From Phycisphaerales bacterium (GTDB lineage: Bacteria > Planctomycetota > Phycisphaerae > Phycisphaerales > SM1A02): 33,973 bases of DNA. The stretch lies in the NCBI GenBank assembly GCA_009692015.1, contig SIAB01000009.1:1-33973 (forward strand), given 5' to 3'. Of this stretch, positions 1 to 7,950 are shown in pieces. Made by a program: the position numbers and the translations under genes. How positions within the stretch are numbered: the first letter of the stretch is position 1; every line of letters begins with the position of its first letter. Under the pieces are notes generated by a model. The model was given only the letters and a program-made list of their open reading frames with translations, was not told where the DNA came from and ran no database searches.

Positions 1-493
1 TGTCGATCACATAACCGATTCGTTTTCCGCGTCCTCCCACGCCAAAGAAGGTGGTTGCGCCGCCGGAGCCGTTGCCGCCAACTCCATCTCCGCCGCCACC
101 AGCCGCGAAGAGACCCGCAGCACCAGCAGTCACCACGGCAGACTCTCCCTGCTCATTTCCAGTCGACTCCGGCAGACCCATGTGTTCCATGTTGATTCCA
201 CCCGTTTCGGGGCCCGCAGAGCGAATCTCGGGTGCTTGCGAATCGCCGCCGGCCACGGAAGGTGGCTCGGGTTCAAGACGATCGCCGTCGATCAGCGAAA
301 CTTCGACGGACTCGATCGAGTTGCCAGTGGAATCACCGACTCCGGCGTGAATGCTTGAGAGAACTGCCAAGAGCACTCCGTGCAGCGGAATGGAAATCAC
401 CAACCCGATCCAGATCCAAGACATGGGGCCCTTTCGCGCGCTATCGGCGCGCGCCGCGGGTGTCGGCGCGTGTGCTGGATCGATCGCCATCAT
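1..493 (-). CDS. Partial membrane-anchored Gly-rich protein, probably with a VWA domain (C-terminal part lies outside the window)
   Basis: Open minus-strand frame with no stop before the window edge (so absent from the ORF track). It reads MMAIDPAHAPTPAARADSARKGPMSWIWIGLVISIPLHGVLLAVLSSIHAG...GGGGDGVGGNGSGGATTFFGVGGRGKRIGYVID: one TM segment, a Gly-rich linker and a FFGVxGxGxRIxYVID motif that often precedes the VWA MIDAS motif. The start could be at 424 (ATGTCTTGGATC) instead of 493. Confidence 0.6.
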   Translation of the reverse strand, partial: MMAIDPAHAPTPAARADSARKGPMSWIWIGLVISIPLHGVLLAVLSSIHAGVGDSTGNSIESVEVSLIDGDRLEPEPPSVAGGDSQAPEIRSAGPETGGINMEHMGLPESTGNEQGESAVVTAGAAGLFAAGGGGDGVGGNGSGGATTFFGVGGRGKRIGYVID

Positions 494-520
494 TCGCAGG
501 AGATTGTAGTCTTTGACTTT

Positions 521-1258
521 ATGGTCATCGAAACGTCGACTGCTCGTCCTCGCTACCGTCGCGTGCTGCTCAAGTTGAGCGGCGAGAGTTTCGCATCCGA
601 TGGGGCATTTGGCATCCACCCCGATGAACTCGCCAGCATCGCCGGCGAAATCGCCGCCGCGCTCGGCAATGGGCTCGAACTTGCGGTGGTGGTCGGCGGG
701 GGAAACATCATTCGTGGCGCACGACTCGCGGCGGTCGGAAAATTTGATCAGTCCACGGCTGATTACATGGGAATGCTCGGCACGGTGATCAACGGCCTGG
801 CGCTCAAGGAAGCGCTCCACGCCCGCGGAATCGAGAGTCGGGTGATGAGCGCGATCCATGTCCCGAGCGTCGCGGAGTCATTCATTCGTGCCCGCGCGCT
901 GCGCCACTTTGAAAAGGGACGAGTCATCATCTTGGTTGCCGGAACTGGCAATCCTTTCTTTACAACCGACACCTGCGCATCACTTCGGGCGATCGAACTT
1001 GGAGCTGAAGCCTTGCTCAAGGCCACCAAAGTGGATGGCGTGTATTCGGCAGATCCCCGCCAAGACACCACCGCCACCCGTTTCGAGACGCTGCGGTTTT
1101 CGCAAGCCATTGAGAAGAAATTGGGGGTGATGGATTTGACTGCGATGACCATGTGCATGGAGCACGCCCTTCCAGTCATTGTCTTTGACTACAAGGTGAC
1201 CGGAAACATACGCCGCGTCATTGCTGGCGAGCGAGTCGGCACCCTCGTGACCGCCTAG
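521..1258 (+). CDS. pyrH: UMP kinase
   Basis: RVLLKLSGESF...VVGGGNIIRG...DYMGMLGTVINGLAL...GTGNPFFTTDT...ATKVDGVYSADP; followed by frr. Start ATG 521 chosen by homology pattern. Confidence 0.96.
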   Translation: MVIETSTARPRYRRVLLKLSGESFASDGAFGIHPDELASIAGEIAAALGNGLELAVVVGGGNIIRGARLAAVGKFDQSTADYMGMLGTVINGLALKEALHARGIESRVMSAIHVPSVAESFIRARALRHFEKGRVIILVAGTGNPFFTTDTCASLRAIELGAEALLKATKVDGVYSADPRQDTTATRFETLRFSQAIEKKLGVMDLTAMTMCMEHALPVIVFDYKVTGNIRRVIAGERVGTLVTA

Positions 1259-1268
1259 GAACTCCACT

Positions 1269-1835
1269 ATGGACATCGACACCGTACTACTCGAAACAGA
1301 AGAGAAGATGACCAAGAGCATCGACTACTTGCAACGCGAGTATCGGGGGGTACGCACTGGTCGCGCCAACACCGCACTCTTGGAGTATGTGAAGGTTGAG
1401 TACTACGGAAGCTTTGTTGACCTGCGCGAAATTGCCGGTGTCAGCGTTCCAGAGCCGACGCAACTCCTCGTCAAACCCTTCGACCCAGGCGCGAAGGCCG
1501 AGATCATCAAAGCGATCGAGCGCAGTGGACTCGGTCTCAATCCTCAATCGGAAGGCGCGCAGATTCGGGTCATGCTCCCACCGCCCTCTGTCGAGCGTCG
1601 CAAGCAACTGGCCGCGCAGGTTCGCAAGATGGCCGAGGAGTGCCGCGTGACGGTTCGAAATGAGCGGCGCGATGGCAACAAGACAATCGACGCTCTCAAG
1701 AACGATCCAAAGTTGAAGATTTCCGAAGATCAGGTGACCAACGCCAAGGAATACATCGACGAACTCACCAAGACGACGACCACGCGCATCGACGAACTGA
1801 CCAATAAGAAAGTATCCGAAGTCGAAGAGATTTAG
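1269..1835 (+). CDS. frr: Ribosome recycling factor
   Basis: MDIDTVLLETEEKMTKSIDYLQREYRGVRTGRANTALLEYVKVEYYGS... is typical RRF; AGGAA upstream of ATG. Confidence 0.96.
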   Translation: MDIDTVLLETEEKMTKSIDYLQREYRGVRTGRANTALLEYVKVEYYGSFVDLREIAGVSVPEPTQLLVKPFDPGAKAEIIKAIERSGLGLNPQSEGAQIRVMLPPPSVERRKQLAAQVRKMAEECRVTVRNERRDGNKTIDALKNDPKLKISEDQVTNAKEYIDELTKTTTTRIDELTNKKVSEVEEI

Positions 1836-1839
1836 CGCC

Positions 1840-4194
1840 ATGCGTCCTTGTGTTCTCATCGCCCGCCTTGGGTGCATCGCGTGCTGCACACTCGCTGCGC
1901 AGGGGTTTCAGGCGGCTTCCACGGTTCCGCCCGCGCTCGCGGCCGAGCCGCAAGCGCCGCAGCTCCCGCAAGTCGTCGTTGCCGATGACAACACCCGTAT
2001 TACCCAATCCTGCAGGCTGATTCTCGCCCCCCGGGCACTGGTCGATGCCGATGACAATGGAGTCATTCACATCGACGGCGACGACCTGATCGTCGATCTC
2101 TCCGGGCAGACACTCTTTGGCGCCAACCATGAGACAACGCCACGGCATGAACTTCGCGGCATTGGAATCGTGATCAAGGGAAAGCGGGTGACGGTTCGTG
2201 GTGGCGTGATCACCGGATTTCGGGTGGGCATTTCTGGAACTGGATGCGATCACGCCGTCCTCGAGAATCTTGAACTCGTCCGCAACTTCGCGCAGCACCT
2301 TGGATCGACCCCCGAAGACGAAGACCCACGGGATTGGCTCTGGCCACATTCCAACGACCGCGACGAGTGGATGAAACAGTACGGCGCTGCCATCGCGCTT
2401 CGTGGCGCCCAAGGGGTCATCATTCGTGAGGTCGGCATTCGACAGGGGCAGAACGGAATCCTCCTTTCTGAGGTCTCGCACGCCCAGATCTACAACTGCG
2501 ACGCGTCGTTTCTGTCGGGTTGGGGGATCGCACTCTGGCGCAGCAGTTCCAACACGATTTGCCGAAACTCGCTCGATTTCTGCGTGCGTGGGTACAGCCA
2601 CGGTGTCTACAACCGCGGGCAGGACTCTGCGGGCATCCTGTGCTTTGAGCAGTGCTGCGACAACACCATTATGCTGAATTCTGTCACCCACTGCGGGGAT
2701 GGATTCTTTGGATTCGCCGGACGCGAGGCGCTTGGCGAAGTCGCCCCAGCGCTTGGCGAAGTCGCCGGCTCGAACTGGTACATCGGTCGCGGCTGCAATC
2801 GCAATCTCATTGCGCTGAATGATTTCTCAGACGCCGCCGCCCACGGCCTCGAGTTGACCTTTTCATTTGACAACCGAATCCTGCGCAATCGCTTTGACCG
2901 CGATGCGATCTGCGGAGTCTGGGGTGGGTACTCGCAGCACACGCTGGTGAGCGGAAATCTCTTCCGCAATAATGGCACGTCTGGTGTCGGCGCCGAGAGT
3001 GGCGGCATCAATATCGAACATGGTCGATCGACCACGATCACCGACAACACATTCGCCGACAATTCTGCAGGCGTGCGACTCTGGTGGGATGCGGATGCAG
3101 CGCTCGCCACGCGACCCTGGGCGATTGCCAATGGCGTCGGGTCCACTGGCAACGCCATCATTCGCAATAGCTTCTCGAAGGATGGCATCGCAATCTCGCT
3201 TCGATCGACGACGGACACGACGATCGCCGCAAACACGATGATCGATCTGCCGGTGGGTCTTGATGCGGATGCAGAGAGTGTTGCGGTTGAGGAAGCCCAA
3301 ACGACCCAACCGCCCGCCGATTGGACTGAGCTGATGGCGCGCGCGGCATCGCTCCCCGGGGCTGGAAATGCAGTCGAAATCGTGGATGGACTCCCGATCA
3401 CCAAGCGAACGCAGCTGAACGGTCGGGGTGCGATCCTCCTCGGTGACTACGGGCCATTTGACTTCATCGCGCCGATGACGATCGCCGAACCTGGACCAAC
3501 AAATGTCCACCGCTGGAAACTCCTCGGCTCGCAGAGGATTCAGTTTCTCCAGGCATCACAGGGACAGGGAGACCTACGCACAAACATCGAACCCGAGTCC
3601 AACACCGCGATCATCGAAACTGAGACGCCGAGCCATCTCACCAATTATGAACTGGCGATTTTCTGGGGTCGCGCTGCCAATCAAGTTCAGCGCGTGCATG
3701 GGACGCTATTGAGTGCCAACTGGCGCGTGGCGATTTTTCCGTTGCCGACTCCCGCGACCGCTGATGCCCCGCCGAGTCTCGACTCCTTCGACCAGGCCGC
3801 GAAAACGAATCCATTCATCGTGTATGTCGACTCGATCACCTTCCCCTTCGGCAGCGGTGGGCCAGATGATGTCAACCTCATGCAGAGGCCAGCCTCCATT
3901 CCGCCCGACAACTTTGGGATTCGCGCGACCACCACATTTTCTGCACCGCCGGGTGATTGGATCGTCCAAACCCGCAGCGACGATGGCATTCGTGTCTCGC
4001 TTGATGGCGAGGTCCTCATCAATCATTGGGATCGGCACGGGCTTGCCCAGGACCGTGGTCGCTTTTCCATCACCGCGGCGCGCGAGGTCACCATGACCGT
4101 CGACTATTTCGAGCTGGGCGGCAGTGCCGCGCTTGATCTGCGGATTCTTCCCGCCCCCAAACAGCCGACGATTCCCGAGGCGATTTCGCCTTGA
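1840..4194 (+). CDS. Secreted right-handed parallel beta-helix protein with C-terminal PA14-like module
   Basis: N-terminal hydrophobic signal; repeated N-x-I/xxNxF rungs (NTICRNSLDFC, NTIMLNSVTHC, NRILRNRFDRD, TTITDNTFADN, NAIIRNSF). The C-terminus FGIRATTTFSAPPGDWIVQTRSDDGIRVSLDGEVLINHW...YFELGGSAALDLRI is PA14-like. Confidence 0.8.
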   Translation: MRPCVLIARLGCIACCTLAAQGFQAASTVPPALAAEPQAPQLPQVVVADDNTRITQSCRLILAPRALVDADDNGVIHIDGDDLIVDLSGQTLFGANHETTPRHELRGIGIVIKGKRVTVRGGVITGFRVGISGTGCDHAVLENLELVRNFAQHLGSTPEDEDPRDWLWPHSNDRDEWMKQYGAAIALRGAQGVIIREVGIRQGQNGILLSEVSHAQIYNCDASFLSGWGIALWRSSSNTICRNSLDFCVRGYSHGVYNRGQDSAGILCFEQCCDNTIMLNSVTHCGDGFFGFAGREALGEVAPALGEVAGSNWYIGRGCNRNLIALNDFSDAAAHGLELTFSFDNRILRNRFDRDAICGVWGGYSQHTLVSGNLFRNNGTSGVGAESGGINIEHGRSTTITDNTFADNSAGVRLWWDADAALATRPWAIANGVGSTGNAIIRNSFSKDGIAISLRSTTDTTIAANTMIDLPVGLDADAESVAVEEAQTTQPPADWTELMARAASLPGAGNAVEIVDGLPITKRTQLNGRGAILLGDYGPFDFIAPMTIAEPGPTNVHRWKLLGSQRIQFLQASQGQGDLRTNIEPESNTAIIETETPSHLTNYELAIFWGRAANQVQRVHGTLLSANWRVAIFPLPTPATADAPPSLDSFDQAAKTNPFIVYVDSITFPFGSGGPDDVNLMQRPASIPPDNFGIRATTTFSAPPGDWIVQTRSDDGIRVSLDGEVLINHWDRHGLAQDRGRFSITAAREVTMTVDYFELGGSAALDLRILPAPKQPTIPEAISP
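2728..2766 (+). repeat. In-frame 21-bp tandem duplication within the beta-helix gene
   Basis: GCGCTTGGCGAAGTCGCC repeated with 21-nt period (starts 2728 and 2749), encoding ALGEVAP-ALGEVAG. Confidence 0.85.
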
Positions 4195-4249
4195 CTGCGC
4201 TCCTTTCTGCGCCGAAGATGCCCCCACGGCGCCTGCCGAAGAAGCACCC

Positions 4250-4747
4250 TTGAACTGTCCACACTGCAAGATTCCTGACGCGCGCGTGATCGACAGCCGT
4301 CCCATTGAAAGTGGTCAAGGCATTCGCCGCCGGCGCGAGTGTCTGGTGTGCAAGAAGCGCTTCACCAGCTACGAGCGCGCCGAGCGACTCACCCGGATCA
4401 AGGTCATCAAGAAGGATGGGTCGCGCGTTCCCTTTGAGAGCGCCAAGATCTTGCGCGGCATCCAGTCGGCCTGCGGAAAACGGCCCGTTGCAGAAGAGCT
4501 GAAACAGAAGATCACAGACGAAATCGACGATGGCATTCACCGCGACTTCGAACATGAGGTTCTGAGTTCGGAAATCGGTCGGCGGGTCGCGCTCGCGCTG
4601 CGCAGTGTCGATGCAGTCGCCTTCGTCCGCTTCGCCAGCGTCTACCACGACTTCCAAAGCGTCGCAGAGTTTCAGTTGGAGATCACCAAGCTCGCTGAGA
4701 AACCTCCGACCCCCGCTGGTCACCCCTCCCTTTTCGAAGGCGGGTAG
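4250..4747 (+). CDS. nrdR: Transcriptional regulator NrdR
   Basis: NCPHCKIPDARVIDSRPIESGQGIRRRRECLVCKKRFTSYER zinc ribbon plus ATP-cone; start inferred as TTG 4250 because the NCPHC motif normally follows the initiator. Confidence 0.93.
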   Translation: MNCPHCKIPDARVIDSRPIESGQGIRRRRECLVCKKRFTSYERAERLTRIKVIKKDGSRVPFESAKILRGIQSACGKRPVAEELKQKITDEIDDGIHRDFEHEVLSSEIGRRVALALRSVDAVAFVRFASVYHDFQSVAEFQLEITKLAEKPPTPAGHPSLFEGG

Positions 4748-4769
4748 ACTTCACGACCGAGTTTCTCTG

Positions 4770-6839
4770 ATGCCAAGAATCACTCTGCCAGACGGCAGCA
4801 TTCGACAATATGACGCAGCCACGACAGCCGCACAGGTCGCGGCAGACATCGGTCCAGGGCTGGCGAAGGCTGCGCTTGGTGCCAAGATCAATGGCAAACT
4901 CTCGGATCTTTCGACGCTGATCGAACACGATTGTGCCCTCGCCCTCGTCACGCCGAAATCGCGCGATGGCCAAGTTGATACCGATGCCCTCTCGATGCTG
5001 CGCCACTCCTGCGCGCATGTGATGGCCGAAGCGATTCAGAAGCTCTATCCAGGCACGATGCTGGTCTATGGACCGGCGCTCGACACGGGTTTCTACTACG
5101 ACATGGCATTCGCGAGTGGTCGTGCCCCGAGCACCGATGACTTCGCGGCGATCGAAGTTGAGATGGCGCAGATCATCGCGGAAAACCGACCGTTCACCCG
5201 CTACGACCTCACGCTCGATGCCGGGCTCTCCAAATTGCAGACCGAGGGCAGCAAGTTCAAGATCGACAATGCAGAGCGCGCGAAAGAAGGCGGTTCGACA
5301 ACGCTCTCCTGGTACGCGACGGGATCACCAAGCACCAACTGGGAGGATCTCTGCCGCGGACCGCACATTCCGTCGACTGGTCGCATCGGCGCGTTTAAGA
5401 TCACCAGTCTGGCGTCGAGCTATTGGAAGGGCGACGAAACACTCGATCGGCTCACCCGCGTCTACGGCACAGCATTCGCGACGAAACCAGAACTTGAGGC
5501 CTACCTCAAGCAGGTCGAAGAGGCAAAGAAGCGCGATCATCGGCTGCTGGGCAAGCAGCTGCGACTCTTCCACATTGACGAGATGGTTGGGCAAGGACTG
5601 GTGCTCTGGACTCCGCGCGGGGCGGTCGTGCGACAGGAATTGCAGACCTTCATCGGCGAAGCGCTGCGCGAGCAGGGATACCAACAAGTCTTCACGCCGC
5701 ACATCGGAAAACTCGAACTCTATCGAACCAGCGGGCACTACCCCTACTACCGCGAGAGTCAGTATCCACCAATCGTCGATCACGATGCCATGAGCAAACT
5801 CGCCAGCGAAGGCTGCTCGTGCGGCGAACTGGCCAATCGACTCGAACGCGGCGAAGTGGAGGGATACCTCCTCAAGCCGATGAACTGCCCGCATCACATT
5901 CGCATTTTCGCCAGCGAGCCCCACTCCTATCGCGATCTGCCGGTACGGCTGGCCGAGTTCGGCACCGTCTACCGCTGGGAACAGTCGGGAGAAATCGGCG
6001 GACTGACCCGCGTGCGGGGATTCACCCAGGACGACGCGCATCTCTTTGTTCGCGAGGATCAAGTCAGCGCGGAGTTGCAGGGATGCCTGGCACTGGTCAA
6101 GCTCATCTTCGCCACGCTTGGCATGAGCGACTATCGCGTGCGGGTTGGGCTGCGCGATCCCACCAGCGACAAGTATGTCGGCGAGTCTGCCAACTGGGAC
6201 AAGGCCGAAGAAGCCTGCCGTAGTGCAGCCCGCTCGCTTGGGGTTCCATTCTCGGAAGAACCTGGCGAAGCCGCCTTCTACGGTCCCAAGATTGATTTCG
6301 TTGTTCGAGATGTCATCGGTCGATCCTGGCAACTCGGCACGGTCCAGGTGGACTACAACCTTCCGATTCGATTCGACCTCTCCTATATCGGAGCCGACAA
6401 CAAGGAACACCGACCGGTGATGATTCACCGCGCACCGTTTGGATCGATGGAGCGATTCGTCGGCGTGCTGATCGAACACTTTGCCGGCGCCTTCCCGCTT
6501 TGGCTCGCGCCTGAGCAGGTTCGCGTGCTGCCGATCAGTGAAAAGAGCGAGGAGTACGCCAAAGAGGTGCTCGCGGCCATCAAGGCGCTGGGAATGCGGG
6601 CGACGATCGATGCCGGAAATGAGCGAATTCAAGCGCGCATTCGAGATGCCAGCGAGGCCAAGATCCCCTACCTCGCGGTTGTGGGTCCGCGCGACGCGCA
6701 GCAACGGGTGGTCAGCTTGCGGGCATTCGGAATCGACGCAAATCTGGGCGAATTACCGCTCGATCAGTTTCTTTTGAGGCTTGGGGCCGAGTACCGCACA
6801 CGCGGCAGTGAGTCGCTCAAGGCTGCGCTCACCCCCTGA
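4770..6839 (+). CDS. thrS: Threonyl-tRNA synthetase
   Basis: TGS domain at the N-terminus, LRHSCAHVMAEAI, LKPMNCPHHIRIF, RVRGFTQDDAHLF, GSMERFVGVLIEHFAG...; start ATG 4770. Confidence 0.96.
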   Translation: MPRITLPDGSIRQYDAATTAAQVAADIGPGLAKAALGAKINGKLSDLSTLIEHDCALALVTPKSRDGQVDTDALSMLRHSCAHVMAEAIQKLYPGTMLVYGPALDTGFYYDMAFASGRAPSTDDFAAIEVEMAQIIAENRPFTRYDLTLDAGLSKLQTEGSKFKIDNAERAKEGGSTTLSWYATGSPSTNWEDLCRGPHIPSTGRIGAFKITSLASSYWKGDETLDRLTRVYGTAFATKPELEAYLKQVEEAKKRDHRLLGKQLRLFHIDEMVGQGLVLWTPRGAVVRQELQTFIGEALREQGYQQVFTPHIGKLELYRTSGHYPYYRESQYPPIVDHDAMSKLASEGCSCGELANRLERGEVEGYLLKPMNCPHHIRIFASEPHSYRDLPVRLAEFGTVYRWEQSGEIGGLTRVRGFTQDDAHLFVREDQVSAELQGCLALVKLIFATLGMSDYRVRVGLRDPTSDKYVGESANWDKAEEACRSAARSLGVPFSEEPGEAAFYGPKIDFVVRDVIGRSWQLGTVQVDYNLPIRFDLSYIGADNKEHRPVMIHRAPFGSMERFVGVLIEHFAGAFPLWLAPEQVRVLPISEKSEEYAKEVLAAIKALGMRATIDAGNERIQARIRDASEAKIPYLAVVGPRDAQQRVVSLRAFGIDANLGELPLDQFLLRLGAEYRTRGSESLKAALTP

Positions 6840-6933
6840 AACCGCCAACTTCCCTGACGCGACCGACCCCACAAATCGCGGTATTCACGCCATTCTCTTG
6901 AGATTTCTTGGGCACAACTGAAATTGCGTGGTA

Positions 6934-6977
6934 GGTTGCGTCCGTCTCGAGCGTTCTCGAGATTGAACAGCGCAACC
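6934..6977 (+). promoter_or_regulatory. Two-tier hairpin in the infC leader
   Basis: GGTTGCG (6934-6940) pairs with CGCAACC (6971-6977); inside it TCTCGAG (6945-6951) pairs with CTCGAGA (6956-6962) with a CGTT loop. Confidence 0.5.
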
Positions 6978-7022
6978 TTGAGACCATCCGACTCATGATT
7001 TTCTCTCACATTCTCTCCGCAT

Positions 7023-7045
7023 GATGATGGGGCCGTCCCATCGTC
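7023..7045 (+). promoter_or_regulatory. Second hairpin in the infC leader
   Basis: GATGATGGG (7023-7031) and CCCATCGTC (7037-7045): 9-bp stem with one G-U pair, 5-nt loop. Confidence 0.4.
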
Positions 7046-7175
7046 GAGCCGGGTCTTGCGCAGCACACGGATCTTCAACTCAATGCACCATCGTTGGCTC
7101 GATGCCGCACGCGAACTCTTTGCGTGATGCACCAGCTTGTCATTTCGCTTCCATTCGATAACAGAGGAATTCACT

Positions 7176-7850
7176 ATCACCCAATTCAATCGTCGTCCCC
7201 CCTTCCGCGATTCACGAGACTCTGGTCCTCGGATCAATGATCGCATCCGTGTGACCCCCGTTCGTTTGCTTGATGCCGAAGGCACGATGGTCGGTGTTGT
7301 TGAACTCGAAGAGGCCAAGCGGCTCGCCGCCGTTGCTGGACTCGACCTGGTCGAAATCGCTGCGGATTCGCGACCTCCCGTGGTGCGCATCATGGACTTT
7401 GGCAAGTTCAAGTACGAACAGGCCAAGAAGGAAAAGCAGCAGAAGACCAAGTCCAAGGCTGGTGAAATGAAGGAAGTCCGGCTCGGGCGATCCATGAAGA
7501 TCGATCCGCACGATGTGGAGATTCGCGTCAATCAGGCCCGGCAGTTTCTGATGGAGGGCTATCGCGTGGTGTTCGTGCAGAACTTCCGCGGTCGCGAGTT
7601 GACCTACCGAAACAAGGGCGACGAACGCATGGAGCACATCGCCCAGCAACTCGCCGACATCGGTCGCGTCGAAATGACCCCCCGCCTCAACGGCAAGCGT
7701 ATGTCGATGATCCTCGTCCCCGATCGATCCAAGATCGAATCGGCGAAGAAGAAGTCTTCTTCGGGATCCCCCAAGGCATCCAAAGCAATAGCGCCGGTCG
7801 AAGCAGACGCCAGCGTTCCTGCGCCGCCGCCCGCAGCCGCGAACGCCTAA
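7176..7850 (+). CDS. infC: Translation initiation factor IF-3, probable ATC start
   Basis: ITQFNRRPPFRDSRDSGPRINDRIRVTPVRLLDAEGTMVGVVELEEAKRLAAVAGLDLVEIA...PPVVRIMDFGKFKYEQ. AGAGGA at 7163-7168 sits about 7 nt before ATC 7176; the tracked TTG at 7137 has no evident SD. Confidence 0.93.
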   Translation: MTQFNRRPPFRDSRDSGPRINDRIRVTPVRLLDAEGTMVGVVELEEAKRLAAVAGLDLVEIAADSRPPVVRIMDFGKFKYEQAKKEKQQKTKSKAGEMKEVRLGRSMKIDPHDVEIRVNQARQFLMEGYRVVFVQNFRGRELTYRNKGDERMEHIAQQLADIGRVEMTPRLNGKRMSMILVPDRSKIESAKKKSSSGSPKASKAIAPVEADASVPAPPPAAANA

Positions 7851-7862
7851 GCGAGAAAAGAC

Positions 7863-7905
7863 ACCGGTGGATGCCCCGCGTTGCGGGCGCCACCGGTTTT
7901 TCTTT
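7863..7905 (+). terminator. Rho-independent terminator after infC
   Basis: ACCGGTGG...CCACCGGT outer stem with inner GCCCCGC/GCGGGC pairing (one bulge), followed by TTTTTCTTT. Confidence 0.85.
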
Positions 7906-7913
7906 CCCGGCTC

Positions 7914-7942
7914 TTGACTTTTTATTCACTCGACTGCATAAT
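7914..7942 (+). promoter_or_regulatory. Sigma70-like promoter for argR/arg operon
   Basis: TTGACT (7914-7919), 17-nt spacer, CATAAT (7937-7942). Confidence 0.75.
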
Positions 7943-7948
7943 AATGCA
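7935..7948 (+). promoter_or_regulatory. Candidate ARG box (ArgR operator) overlapping the -10 element
   Basis: TGCATAATAATGCA is a perfect inverted repeat around an AATA core with the 14-nt architecture of TGAAT-N4-ATTCA, with a symmetric A->C / T->G substitution. Confidence 0.55.
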
Positions 7949-7950
7949 CC

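Noticed and set aside
51-516. + strand ORFs at the left edge
   Set aside because: Pro/Ser/Arg-rich translations antisense to the better supported minus-strand Gly-rich membrane protein.
1765-2691. 308-aa minus-strand ORF opposite frr and the beta-helix gene
   Set aside because: Overlaps two well-supported + strand genes and has no recognisable motifs.
5325-6704. 459-aa minus-strand ORF opposite thrS
   Set aside because: Shadow ORF antisense to a clearly conserved gene in GC-rich DNA; no recognisable family.
7021-7161. 46-codon ATG ORF in the infC leader (MMMGPSHRRAGSCAAHGSS...)
   Set aside because: No SD, no compositional sign of selection; probably chance, although it ends just before the infC SD.
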